DNA of 64,000 bases from Nymphaea colorata (taxonomy: Eukaryota > Streptophyta > Magnoliopsida > Nymphaeales > Nymphaeaceae). Positions 23,269 to 33,625 of the stretch are shown here, in pieces. Under the pieces are notes generated by a model. It saw only the letters and a list, made by a program, of their open reading frames with translations. It did not search any database and was not told the DNA's origin. The translations under genes were made by a program, and so were the position numbers. The DNA lies in the NCBI RefSeq assembly GCF_008831285.2, contig NC_045138.2:43207115-43271114 (forward strand), in the 5' to 3' direction. The first letter of the stretch is position 1; every line of letters begins with the position of its first letter.

Positions 23269-23462
23269 CACTGCAACCTGTATGAAAGTTTAAAAACATT
23301 CACCACAACTTGTTGTCCCATCCAGTACATAAGTTTAACGACTACAGATCCCACAAATAAAACCGTCACAGACTGCAACCTGTATGAAAGTTTAAAACAT
23401 TCACCAAATATTGGTGTCCCATCCAGTACATAAGTTTAACGAGTACAGATCCAACAAAGAAA
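23269..23462. repeat. 102-bp imperfect tandem duplication
   Basis: The sequence from 23271 recurs from 23373. The right copy overlaps the stop codon and last codons of the hybrid-binding ORF; the left copy lies in its 3' flank. Confidence 0.85.
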
Positions 23463-23762
23463 ACAAGTAGTAACAAAACAAGCAATCAAGAAAAGTGGAA
23501 TGCGAGTCCGTCCATTCGTCTTCATCACTTCTTTCTCTTCCTTTGCGTTGACATCGACAATGTCCAATGGCCTACATAATTGCACACTGTATTTGTTGTG
23601 GAGATATTCATTCATGTGATATTGAGCTACTTCAAAGGTATGAAATGATCTGAAGAGGGCACCCTTGTATCGATACACTAATGGTTGGCACTGCTCCCAA
23701 CTGTTGTATATTCCTCGTGACGTACCTTCGAAGACGACATAGTACTTTTGGTGAGGCATCAT
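23436..23762 (-). CDS. Hybrid-binding-domain (RNase H1 N-terminal/viroplasmin-type) protein with C-terminal anchor
   Basis: An intact 108-residue ORF starting at the double ATG 23762/23759. Residues 5-50 (KYYVVFEGTSRGIYNSWEQC, then YKGALFRSFHTFEVAQ) match the small domain that binds RNA:DNA hybrids or dsRNA at the N-terminus of RNase H1 and in the caulimovirus viroplasmin protein. No RNase H catalytic domain follows. A charged linker leads to a hydrophobic segment (about residues 87-105, IPLFLIACFVTTCFLCWIC) ending in TR-stop, as in a tail-anchored membrane protein. It sits inside the Harbinger boundaries. Its ATG overlaps the predicted transposase stop (ATGA). No lesion is seen, and the role is unknown. 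Confidence 0.8.
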   Translation of the reverse strand: MMPHQKYYVVFEGTSRGIYNSWEQCQPLVYRYKGALFRSFHTFEVAQYHMNEYLHNKYSVQLCRPLDIVDVNAKEEKEVMKTNGRTRIPLFLIACFVTTCFLCWICTR

Positions 23763-25065
23763 CTTCGTTCTCCTGTTGAAAACAAAACAAATGTTAAACA
23801 ACCACATGCAACAATGGTAAAGATAGATAAAATAAACTTACTATTCAATTGATAATCTGCAAACATTTGATTTGTTATAGTTGTTCTCAAGGGATTGTTG
23901 CTTCCCCGCTGGAGTGTTTGACTTTCAATTTCCGGTTCGCTTACGACAAAATTATCAATTGAAGGTGCGTCCTCATCACCAAATTGTTCAGCATTTGGAT
24001 TGTGGTCAATTATGAAGTTGTGCAATACACATGTAGCAAGAACAATTTGAGCTTGTTTTTTGAATGGATACTGCACTTGCATTTTCAATATTGGAAAACG
24101 TGCTTTCAACATGCCAAAAGCTCTTTCTACTGTATTTCAGAGTGATGAATGCCTATGGTTGAATAATTCTTGTGGAGTTCTAGGTCTGCGTGCCCCCTGG
24201 GTGTCAAATTCTGACATATGATAACGATGTCCTCGATAAGGTGTTAGGAAACCAACAATGTTTGGATAACCCCCATCAGTAAGATAGTATTTGCCTATAA
24301 TTGAACACACATTATGTAAACATTTGCACCTTTTTTTAAAAAGTAATGGATTGGTTGGTTGAAGTACGTACCTTTGGGGACCACAAATGGATCCACTGGA
24401 TGATCAAGTGCATTGTATAATACCCTTGAGTCTGTCGCACTTCTTTCCCATCCTGCCAAAACGTAGTGGAATCGACTGTCGAATCCAACTACAGCCATGA
24501 CATTTTGCGAAATAAATCCTTTTCTATTATGAAATCTTGATTGCTCTGATGCTGCGACCCATGCAGGTACATGAGTGCCATCAATTGCTCCTAAACAATC
24601 CTAGATCCATATGTGCAAGTTAGTCATGTTGTATGTTGGATGTTGTACGCATTTTGTTTACTTTACAATTATGAAAATACCTGGAAATATGGAAAGAATC
24701 GCTTCGATCTCTGAATTTTAGTTGGCATGTCATCGTTGGGCCGCTGGACAAAATCCTTACCCATTATACATATTGCTCGTAGTACGCAACTGACATACTT
24801 ACTTATTGTTTGTCCAGAATGTTGAAAAGTATTCTGTGTGGCACGATTCCGTTCATTGTGTCCAATTGTCAACAAAAAAAATAGCTACTTGTTCTTCTAT
24901 GCTAATGTCACGAGCATCCTCCAATAATTTTCTACTTCTTAGAGTGTTACATAATGTCTGATATGTGTGTTGATCCATACGGAGTAAGTTGGTACAATTT
25001 CTAGGATGACCGTGAATCGCCAAAGACCTCGGCGAACTCGTCAAAGTATCTCCATAACTAGGGAC
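23759..25065 (-). pseudogene. Harbinger DDE transposase (HARBI1/ALP1-like), two lesions
   Basis: Predicted exons are 25065-24681, 24600-24372, 24294-23842 and from 23772 to a stop at 23759, with introns of 80, 77 and 69 bp (all GT-AG). The N-terminal helix block includes LRMDQHTYQTLCNTLR and LTIGHNERNRATQNTFQHS. The DDE residues sit in GAIDGTHVPAW, YLTDGGYPN (often DAGYP) and VERAFGMLKARFPIL. The end is VLHNFIIDHN and QMFADYQLN. Two lesions are seen: a frameshift in an eight-base homopolymer (24874-24881) and a TGA at 24139-24137 where an Arg CGA codon is usual, consistent with CpG decay. Confidence 0.88.
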
Positions 25066-25174
25066 CTATGTACTTTTTTCTGTTCGGGTATTTATGAAAA
25101 ATATCATGTGTTCAAATGAACATGTAGTAAAGACATGTTAGAGATAACCTAATAGTAATATCTCTATAATGTAC

Positions 25175-25501
25175 CTCAATATAGTCATTCCATACTTGTG
25201 GGTCGACTTCAATACACTTGTTGATTGGGTCATACCCAAACCCGCTTGTATTCAAAATTTCTTTCATGACTGTCAAGTTTGGTTTTGAGTACTTCAATTT
25301 GTTTTTTATTTTCTCTTTACTGAATTCTGGACCGAATTTGTCTATCATGCCTTTTTCAATTACTGTATACGCTTTGGACTTCAATCCTCCACCAGATTTC
25401 ATACCAGGGATGCGGGATTGCTCCACAAGAAGTTGGACTAAATAGTCCATTTGCACTTCAGTCCACGTAAGATTCTCCCTCGATGGACCGCTGTCTTCCA
25501 T
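25175..25501 (-). CDS. Myb/SANT-like DNA-binding module of Harbinger element
   Basis: Starts MEDSGPSRENLTWTEVQMDY at 25501. The region shows the plant Myb/SANT-like pattern: W at the start of helix 1, then LKSKAYTVIEKGM, KIKNKLKYSKPNLTVMKEI, and the typical close DPQVWNDYIE. Without splicing the frame runs on to a stop at 25112. A donor at 25174 (GAG|GTACAT) and an acceptor at 25066 would remove 109 bp and join codon 109 in phase to the transposase. In other Harbinger elements this protein is separate and helps the transposase bind DNA and enter the nucleus. The region is intact. Confidence 0.8.
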
Positions 25502-25534
25502 GGTAATAATAACTTGGACAATATTTCTTGACAA

Positions 25535-26958
25535 CTAGATATTTGAGTTTGAAGAATCTTGCATAACATGGACCAAGGAAAGACACAAATGAATGATCAA
25601 CAAAAAAAATGGAGGAGCCGTAAAACACATATCATATATGAAGACAATGGAACGAAGGTGATGAACACTCATAACAACATCAACATCCAAAATGGAGAAT
25701 TAACTAAAATAACATCCAGCACAGTGATGAACACTCATATAATACAAACCACTAACCCGCAGGAATTCCAAAATTCATGAATCTCATTGACAACATCACT
25801 GTAATCACCTTACAATACAAAAGGAGAAACGAAGATTGTTCAGTGCACCCAGAGAAAGAGAAAGAAGGCACTTTTTCTCTTTTACAAGTCTACACAAGTG
25901 GATAAGATGTGAAACGATACACTCTTTTTCCATGTATCTGATTTCTGATATACAAGCAAAAAAGATGTTAACAATGAGCAGCAAATGATTGATTGTTACA
26001 AAGAGTCAAATATAATCTTAGAAAAAGGAGAGCCACAAAGCTGATGCAGCCATATCCACAAGCGGAAAAAGGAAAACCACATCCACGAAAGAGGCAATTA
26101 CCATAGAACCTATTCATCTACTACGAAGTGAAGTAGCACCCTAAGAACAGTGAGCAAATCAGATTAATGAGGTCTTTTGGAAGGGAAGTTGTTTCAACAC
26201 TTCTGCATCAAAGACTTCAAAACAAGGGGGCAGTCAGCTGGTATATCCGGCCGGAGACCAGCCTTCTATGCTCTGCTAAAATCGCAACAAAGGGGATTTG
26301 AGAAATACCAGAAGTTGAGAAAACGAGGGCAATAGCAACAGCGACGGCGGATCGGAGGAGCGGCGACCGTGGCATTGGCGAATGCTGCCCTGTCTTCCCT
26401 GCCGGTCAGATGCCAGAAATGAATATATTAGGGAAACAAAGAAAGGGAGAAAAGGAGGGCATCGGAGAGCAAGAGAGAAAGGGAGAAAGAGAGAAAGGGA
26501 GATGCCATAGAACCTGTGAGCGACGGTGATTAGGGCACTGATTTGGGAGAAGACGAGGGCATCAGAGTGCAAGAGAGAAAGGGGGAAAGATCACCGGCAG
26601 AGCAGCGGAGCGGCGACGGTGAGTGCGGCGATGGCGACGGTGGGAGCGGCCTCTTGTGCGACAGTGAGAAGGCGACGGGGTCGAGCGAGGAGGAGCTGCG
26701 GGTGGAGGGAGGAAATGAGGGGGAAGGGTGTCGAGCGCGGGGGGAGAGGGCGTCGAGCGAGTGAAATTCCACCGGCTCGAAAGTCCGAGCTCGGAGCTTG
26801 GACTTTCAAGCGGGTGGAATTCCACCCGCTCCCATTTTGCGTTAAACGGGGTCAATTTCACCCTGTTTGATGCAATTTTAGTCGAGCGGGTGAAATTTCA
26901 CCTGCCCGTACCATTTTTTCGGAAAAAAAGAACTTCAACCGGGCAATCAAATGCCCCC
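25535..26958 (-). promoter_or_regulatory. Harbinger 5' leader and right subterminal region
   Basis: No ORF with a recognisable product. The stretch 26276-26790 is GC- and purine-rich with repeated GAGAGAAAGGGAG and GGCGACGG words. At 26760-26915 there are imperfect palindromes built on GGTGGAATTCCACC and GGTGAAATTTCACC. By position it is the element's promoter and 5' UTR. The overlapping open frames on both strands here follow from the low stop density of GC-rich sequence. Confidence 0.5.
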
Positions 26959-27198
26959 TTATGAAAAAAAGCGAGAGGAAGGGTGGCCATCGCCTCCCCC
27001 GGGTAGCGACCTACCACAACCCTGCCATCGCAGTCATGACCATCAGTGACGGCAGGGTGGCGGGAGGTCACTGCCCAGGGGATGTGACGTTTGCTGCCGC
27101 TCAACACTCAGGGCGTCGAGGAGCACTTTTTTTTTTTAGTTTTTAAAGTAAAAAACACAGGCTGTCTTTCTTGGCTGGTAGTTGCATCGTAATAGATG

Positions 27199-27271
<73 letters not shown>
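27199..27271. repeat. (CT)n-(TA)n compound microsatellite
   Basis: CT repeats at 27199-27226 pass directly into TA repeats at 27227-27271. Confidence 0.97.
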
Positions 27272-27274
<3 letters not shown>

Positions 27275-27334
27275 ACACAAATGTTGGTTACATAAATAAC
27301 TAACTAATGATTTAAGCATATTCTTAATGATCTG

Positions 27335-27335
<1 letters not shown>

Positions 27336-27376
<41 letters not shown>
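27336..27376. repeat. (CA)n-(TA)n microsatellite
   Basis: CA repeats at 27336-27365 followed by a short TA run. Confidence 0.95.
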
Positions 27377-27377
<1 letters not shown>

Positions 27378-27904
27378 CACCACGTTTGATGGAAACACAA
27401 TGTAGGAACTCTAAGGAACTCTAAATCTATGAAACTCAATTGGTTTCCGAAACACTGAAAGAAACAATAGTAAGAAAGGTAGAGCATAAAAGAATAGATT
27501 GATCATTGACAAATCTAAATTCTTACCAAAAACTTGTTGCACCTAGAGATTAAAAAAAAGGATAGTACATAGACCTTTAACAAGCTGATATTCCCTAATG
27601 CACAATTCTTGTTTGCTGCTTTTTCAATGTATACACATTTATCATTATGAGGCACATATAAGACCCGTAGAATCATCTGAACAATGATTGTTCAATGGAA
27701 ACCTATCTCCCTTGAGTGCTCCTGACCATGATGGAGAGACTTCTATATATACTGAAAAAAAAGGTGAAAAGGAGTTCCTCAATGGAGAACATCGGTCTTC
27801 ATGTCTTGCTATGACTGTGATAGGAAAGTGGCCAAATGTCTACCCAAATTAATTTGAAGCATTGTGGTCATGCAAGGCTGCTAAAAGAAAGTGCTCTATG
27901 GAAG

Positions 27905-29041
27905 TAGGCCTGGGCATTGGGTGGGGCTGGGCCAGGCCCGGCCCGACCCTTTTATGAAATGCCGACAACAATTAAATTTCGGGTCGGGCTGGCCAGCTAC
28001 TCGGCGTGACTATTAATGGGCCGGGCTGGACCGGGTACTGGGTCTACTCAACCACGTCCAAGGCCCGGCCCATTTTTTTCTCTTCCTATAGAGGGATACC
28101 TGTGGGGAGCTCAACAATGTTCTTTTCTTCGGGTTCTCAGGGTAAGTTGCTCGTAGAAGTTGAAAGAGGCAATGGTATCAAGGGTTCACACCAACAGGCG
28201 TAGCAACAAGTTTTTTGGCATCATCATCATCAGCAGCAGCACAACCACCAACAACAGAAGGCAGCAACCACCAACAACAGAAGGCAGCAGCAAGAATGCT
28301 TTCAACACAGTTTGTGAAGATTAAGGGCTCCAAAATTCCAAATTCAAGAGAAGCAGTGTCAACGGTGAAGACGATGTTGCTACATCCACTATCCTCCTGA
28401 TAGCTTGCGCTATGTTCAGATTCTGCAATTTTTTTGGTGTTGTTCCTTCCACAGTGAGCAATTCGTTTTCTTGCTGACAAATTTCAAACCAAACACCCCT
28501 TTGTCAAGTTGCTCTTCTTCTTCGATTTCAAGATCCCAAACATCTATGGCAAAGCAATGAAAACAGAGGTTGGTACCAAAAACTGAAACGATTGGGTCCC
28601 TAGCTTCAGTGTTCCACCAGATGAAGAAATGTTGTAGTGATGGTGGTGATGGCAGACCGGTGGTGCAGCGACGACGTGTTGGGCATTGGCGTGCTAAAGT
28701 CAAGGGAAACCCTTACGTGTTATCTGTTTTAAAAGCGGTGACAGTGGTAGTGCCGGTGCAGCAACAGTGGCGATGGCAGACCGGGGATGCGGCGACCATG
28801 ACGGCTCAATGGTGTCTCGAAGCTTCGGCCTTCACTCTTGTTTTAATTTCCTAGATGTTCACCTAACGGGCCCCAACGGGCCAGGTCTTATAACCAGGCC
28901 CAGCCTGTTACAATGTTGGGCCGGGCCGAGCCGAGCGCAACGGGCGAAAACCCGATATTGTGATTCCTATACCCAGAGTCGGGCCCCTACTAGGCCAGGT
29001 ATCGGGTACCCGCCGGTGACCCGGCCCGGTGCCCAGGCCTA
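27905..29041. mobile_element. hAT-like non-autonomous element, 1.1 kb
   Basis: The left end TAGGCCTGGGCA and right end TGCCCAGGCCTA are perfect 12-bp inverted repeats. The 8-bp flanks TATGGAAG (27897-27904) and TATGAAAG (29042-29049) match at 7 of 8. Subterminal regions are rich in GGCCCGGCCC-like words and can pair. The interior (about 28080-28860) has no transposase. It contains a 23-bp tandem unit at about 28241-28288 and unrelated, possibly captured sequence, including a minus-strand frame with DLEIEEEEQLDKG near 28540. Confidence 0.88.
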
Positions 29042-29049
29042 TATGAAAG

Positions 29050-30119
29050 AAGGGTAAGCAACCAAAAAACTGAACATTTGGATTATGTGCATCTTTCCTT
29101 TTTTGTGATTGTAGAATTTTCTCTTATAACTGTTTTTCAGGTCTTTGAAGGACTGTCGAATGAAATAAGTGCCTTTAAGAACATAAAGAGATCTGGAGTT
29201 ACTTGGTAAGTATTTTTCAAATAGCAAACTCATTTTGGTGACTGCTTTATATATATGTAGCTGCAAACTACTGTGCTTGAAACAACAAAAGGACATATGT
29301 CCTTTAAATATCATTAGGGCACCTTAGCATCATGGTAATAAAAAAATGCTAAACTTGATCATTTTCTATAATGGAGGGCAGAAAAGAAGCAATAAAGGTT
29401 CGACCAAAAGAATAAGTGGTGGATTTGGGAAGAGGGTCAAGATTTGAAAAACAATGAGTTAAAGAAGATAATGAAGATCTTTGGGCACTATTTTTTGGAT
29501 ACAATCTCCAATCTGGGACCTAACCTGGTTAGAATTTGATTCACCCAGGATAGTTTTTTTTTAATGGATATAAGAAAACGTGGAGAAAAGGAGCAACCAA
29601 AGAGATTGTTATCTTTTAGAATTTGATTCAACCATTTTATATATTTCAGTCATGCTTAATTAAGCCATAGTTGTTCTTAACCTAGTGTGTTTGTGGCAAT
29701 TATATATATAAAACTAGAAGAATAATCTTATTTGCAAGTGGATAGCAAAAAAAAAAATCTACTCAAGTAGTCAAAGTACACAAGTAAGAGAAATCTTGGA
29801 GTAAATCATGCACATTATATTCATGATGCAGTGAGAGTCAAACTGCAACAGTTATTGGTATAATGGGGATAAATACCATTCAAAAATATGTTAAGATTAA
29901 CAAAATGAACTTCTTTAATGCATTTTTATTTTGTAAAAAGCTCCTTCTTCTCTCTCTCTCTCTAAATAACAAGCTACATTGTGACTCGGCAGCTTTTCCA
30001 AAAAAAGCAGAAGAAACTGAGACGATGATCACAATCAAACAATGATAAAAGTATAAAGTATGAAGATCCATATTAAATTCAATTGGTGAACACAAAATTT
30101 AATTGTAGAAATTGTACAT
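29050..30119. other. AT-rich, no gene recognised
   Basis: Only short low-complexity features are seen, for example a CT run at 29948-29964. If the copia halves at 14.6 and 30.1 kb belong together, this is part of the inserted material. Confidence 0.4.
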
Positions 30120-32945
30120 TCCTATAATATTAATTCAAACACCCATGAATTTTTTGTTCGTAGAAATTGCCATGAAAAATGTTATATAATGTGCCTGCTA
30201 TTTCAAAAAATTTGTTATATTTTCAAAAGCTTTGTCAAGATAATAATGTTAAATTTGAGCTTTATCTTACCTTATTGTGTGAAAGACTTAGCTACAAAGA
30301 CATTTTTTCTAGAAGGCCCAAATGAAGAACTTCTACTGTTTCAACTTCACAAAAGGAACTATTCATGTTCAGTATTGTTTGTGAGAAAGTAACTTCGAGA
30401 CATTGGCACAATAGGCTTGATCATGGAACAACAACAACAATGAATAAGGTTGTGGACAATTTTGGTTTACCTTATGTTAATTTCCTTAATAGTGTTTGTG
30501 AGTCCTCTCTTAAAGGAAAAGGCATGCATACTCTACCTTTTCAGATATTTGGGGTTTTTTATCTGTAAAAGGGTTTATCATTATTATGTGGTGCTTATTA
30601 ATGCTTATTTGTGTTTTGCATGGATTTATTTCCACAAATATAAATATGATGTAATTGATGCATTTACCATTTTCAAACATCATGCCAAAAGTATTTTAGC
30701 TTGCAAGATTAAATTTTTTTATTCTGACTACAGAGGTGATTTTAAACATTAGCTAAAATTCTCTTGAAAAACATGGAATTGGCTGTCTCATGCCCTCACA
30801 CTCCTCAACAGAATGGAACTGCACAAGTGGTTTATCCATGAATGCTCATGTTGGAATTTCTCATGAGTTTTGGTGTTATGCTTTCAGTAACACTATATAT
30901 CTCATCGACTAAATACCTTTCAATGGACTTGATTACTAGATTTTGAAAAATTTCTGGTGTTTGTGCCTTTCCTTGCCATACATATTATAGACAAAGTAAG
31001 CTTGACATCAAGTTAGAAAAATGTCCTTTTTTTTCTACATGCTCCTAATCATCATGGATAAGTTTGTCTCATTTTGAAGACTAGTTTTCAATATATATCC
31101 AGGAATGTCATATTTGATGAGAGTAATTTTCCTTTTAAGTACTTGCCTACTCCACAAAGTTCTTGTTTTCCAAACAAATTATACCTCATTTCAGGATCCT
31201 TTGATCATTACTACTCATGAAAGTGATAAAATCAAATTCAAATACCATTCCCCATTCTCATTGATATGATGATAGTGGCACTAGGTTTAAAGAAAGTGAT
31301 GTTTATAACAATATCATGCCGTGGCAACAATTATGCCTTTAAGACAAATTCCACTCCAGGTCAAACTCACCATATGATATGACTAGATCTTAAGATGATA
31401 CTCAAAGACCCATGGTGCTTTTGATGGCTAAACATCATGTGTTATAACTTCTCATCACCTACCTTCATTAGAATTCATAGACCATTATATTAAGGTCAAG
31501 GAGGATCCAAATCAAATTACTATTATGCAAGATGAAACCAATGCACCTGATTGTAACAAAACATTGTTCGATGACATAAGGCACCACCTACTGTTGGTTG
31601 TAAGTGGATGTAAGCGAAAAGCTCATGGTTCACTTGAAAGATACAAAACATGTTTGGTTGTAAAAAGAATTCAGTCAACAAGAATGACTTGACTATTTTG
31701 AAACTTTCGATCCAGCTTTCAAACCATCTACACTAAGGCTTGCACTTTTCATTGCACTCAAGTGACATTAGTTAATCAAGCAGCTTGCTATACATAATAT
31801 TTATGGCATGGACATTTATCTAAGGATGTTGTATGGAGCAACCACCTAGTTTTGAGCATCCTGTTCCAAAAAAATCATGTTTGCAAACTTTACAAGGCTT
31901 TATATGGGTAAAACAAATCCCTAGAGCCTGGTATTCTTTAATAAGCAATTTGTAGTTTTTCTAGAGCTATTGTAGACACACTATTCTTTATTTTCTTAAA
32001 AGAAAAAAATTATAATTTATGTACTGGTTTATGTGGATGACGTAATCACAATAATTTCTCTAACTACATAAATAGTCTCATCCAAAATCTTGGGGAAAAA
32101 ATCCTCTCAAAGATCTTGCAAATTTGCATTATTTTCATAGAATTGAAGTTCTTGGGTAAAGAAAGTCCATGGAGCTTACTTAGAAAAAAATATTCTTGAA
32201 CTTCTCCTAAAGAGAGGCATGAACAATGTAAAACCTATTTCCACACTAATGGCTTGTTCTCCATTCTTAAGAAATGATGGAACTTATTTCAATGATTGAA
32301 CATTACGTAGAAGTGTTTTTCAAGCTTTACAATATGTCACTTTGATCAGTTTATTTGGTGTACATAGAGTTTGTCAATACATGCAAGATCCAACTTATGG
32401 GCATTGGATTGCAGTGAGATGAATTCTTCAATATTTAAAGGGTATAATTGATCAAAGATTAATATTTGTCATGAAATTGATGAAGTTATCAATGCCTTTT
32501 ATCATGCTCATTAGGCTTAGTGTCCAAGTGACAACTGTTTTCAATTGGTGGTTATTTTGTATTATACGAATCCAATCTTATCTCATGGAGTTGAAAGAAA
32601 TAGAAAACTATATCAAGGTCTAGCACAAAAGCTGAGTATAGATCCTGAACTAATGTTGCAGCTGAATTCACTTGGATAACATTGGTATAAAAAGTAATTG
32701 AAGGTCTAACTTTATGGCATGATAATATTGGTTTTATGCAACTCGAACCTCATCCTCTACACCATGGTATGATTAAATACATTGAAACTGATGTGCACTT
32801 TATTCGTGATAAAATTTCAAAGGAAGAAATGAAGGCCAACTACATCTCTAATGAAAACCAAATTGCAGATGTATTAACAAAGCCTCTTTCTGCTACTAGG
32901 AATAAAATTTTTATAGCCAAACTCAATGTAAAAAGAGTACATTGA
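30120..32945 (+). pseudogene. Ty1/copia pol remnant (IN, RT, RNase H)
   Basis: Plus strand. At about 30180-30560 lies the GAG-pre-integrase block (ATKNLL-like, HWHNRLDHG). Integrase traces follow near 30790 (SHSSTEWN, from the usual PQQNG region). RT traces lie around 31580-32050, including a VYVDDVI-like stretch near 32020. The RNase H end has ETDVHFIRDKISKEEM and ENQIADVLTKPLS near 32780-32890. Stops are frequent. Gag is missing upstream. Confidence 0.85.
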
Positions 32946-32958
32946 GCTTGAAGGAGAC

Positions 32959-33349
32959 TGTCAGAGTTAGGAGTTACAAACAGAGATGTGTTAAAGAAGA
33001 AGATTCAGTTAAAAGTAGAAAATAAAAAAATGGGTGAGATATAAATATGAAATGTTCTACACTTGATGTTAAGTATAAAGACAGTCTTCCATGTGCAATT
33101 AATTTGTAAATGGTAGAAAATAACTGACCCTACATATTTGTCCATTGTAATTGACCACACCAACATTAAGAACGTAAATAATATTTATGAAAGGCAACAG
33201 TTCTCAATGTGGTGTTGACAAAACTTCAAAGTGAAGAGTGGATTGCGGATGTAGCTTGAGAATCAATTGAAGTACATTGAACGTTCTCTTGTGATTGTGT
33301 ATTTGTTAATCATTAATTTCTCCATTATTATTTTGACTTGGCATTGACA
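32959..33349 (+). repeat. Probable 3' LTR of the copia element
   Basis: It starts TGTCAGAGTTAG directly after a GAAGGAGAC polypurine tract and ends near TTGACA at 33349, about 390 bp. No 5' LTR was found for comparison. Part of its 3' end (33315-33336) has an inverted match at 14649-14670. Confidence 0.55.
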
Positions 33350-33625
33350 CAATTTTCCCCTAGCTTATGAAATGAAAATTGTGCCCAATCTTATAGATCA
33401 GTTTTGTGTGGTTATCGCTCATATAGCACATAATGTCCAAATTATTAGTGACATATGTAGGCTCACAAACATATTCCAACAATCTTACACTTTGGCCCAA
33501 TATATCATTGCACAATCATATATTATTGGGCAGCCTTATGAGTTCAAAACTGTTATTTTATAAAGTACCAGTTCCATTAAACTTGTCCACACTTATTAAT
33601 ATAGAATCAAAGCAACATTTGCTAT

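Larger units (their letters stand above)
22553..26958 (-). mobile_element. PIF/Harbinger transposon, complete with TTA target duplication
   Basis: A 4406-bp element. The left terminus GGATGCGTTTGAT is preceded by TTA (22550-22552); the right terminus ATCAAATGCCCCC is followed by TTA (26959-26961). The inverted termini match at 10 of 13 positions, and a TTA/TAA target is the hallmark of PIF/Harbinger. Minus-strand genes in order are a Myb/SANT-like module, a DDE transposase and a hybrid-binding-domain ORF. The long GC-rich leader (about 26960-26300) and the A/T-rich left subterminal region are noncoding. Confidence 0.9.

Noticed and set aside
23759-24112. C-terminal extension VACGCLTFVLFSTGERR of the transposase as a membrane segment
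   Set aside because: It is read through a good GT-AG intron (23773-23841), so the hydrophobic stretch is most likely intronic.
26276-27107. Many overlapping open frames on both strands
   Set aside because: GC- and purine-rich sequence has few stops. The products are Arg/Ser/Pro-rich without domains, and the stretch is the Harbinger leader and flank.
27143-27487. Open frame with long Tyr-Ile and Arg-Glu runs
   Set aside because: It translates TA, CT and CA microsatellites.
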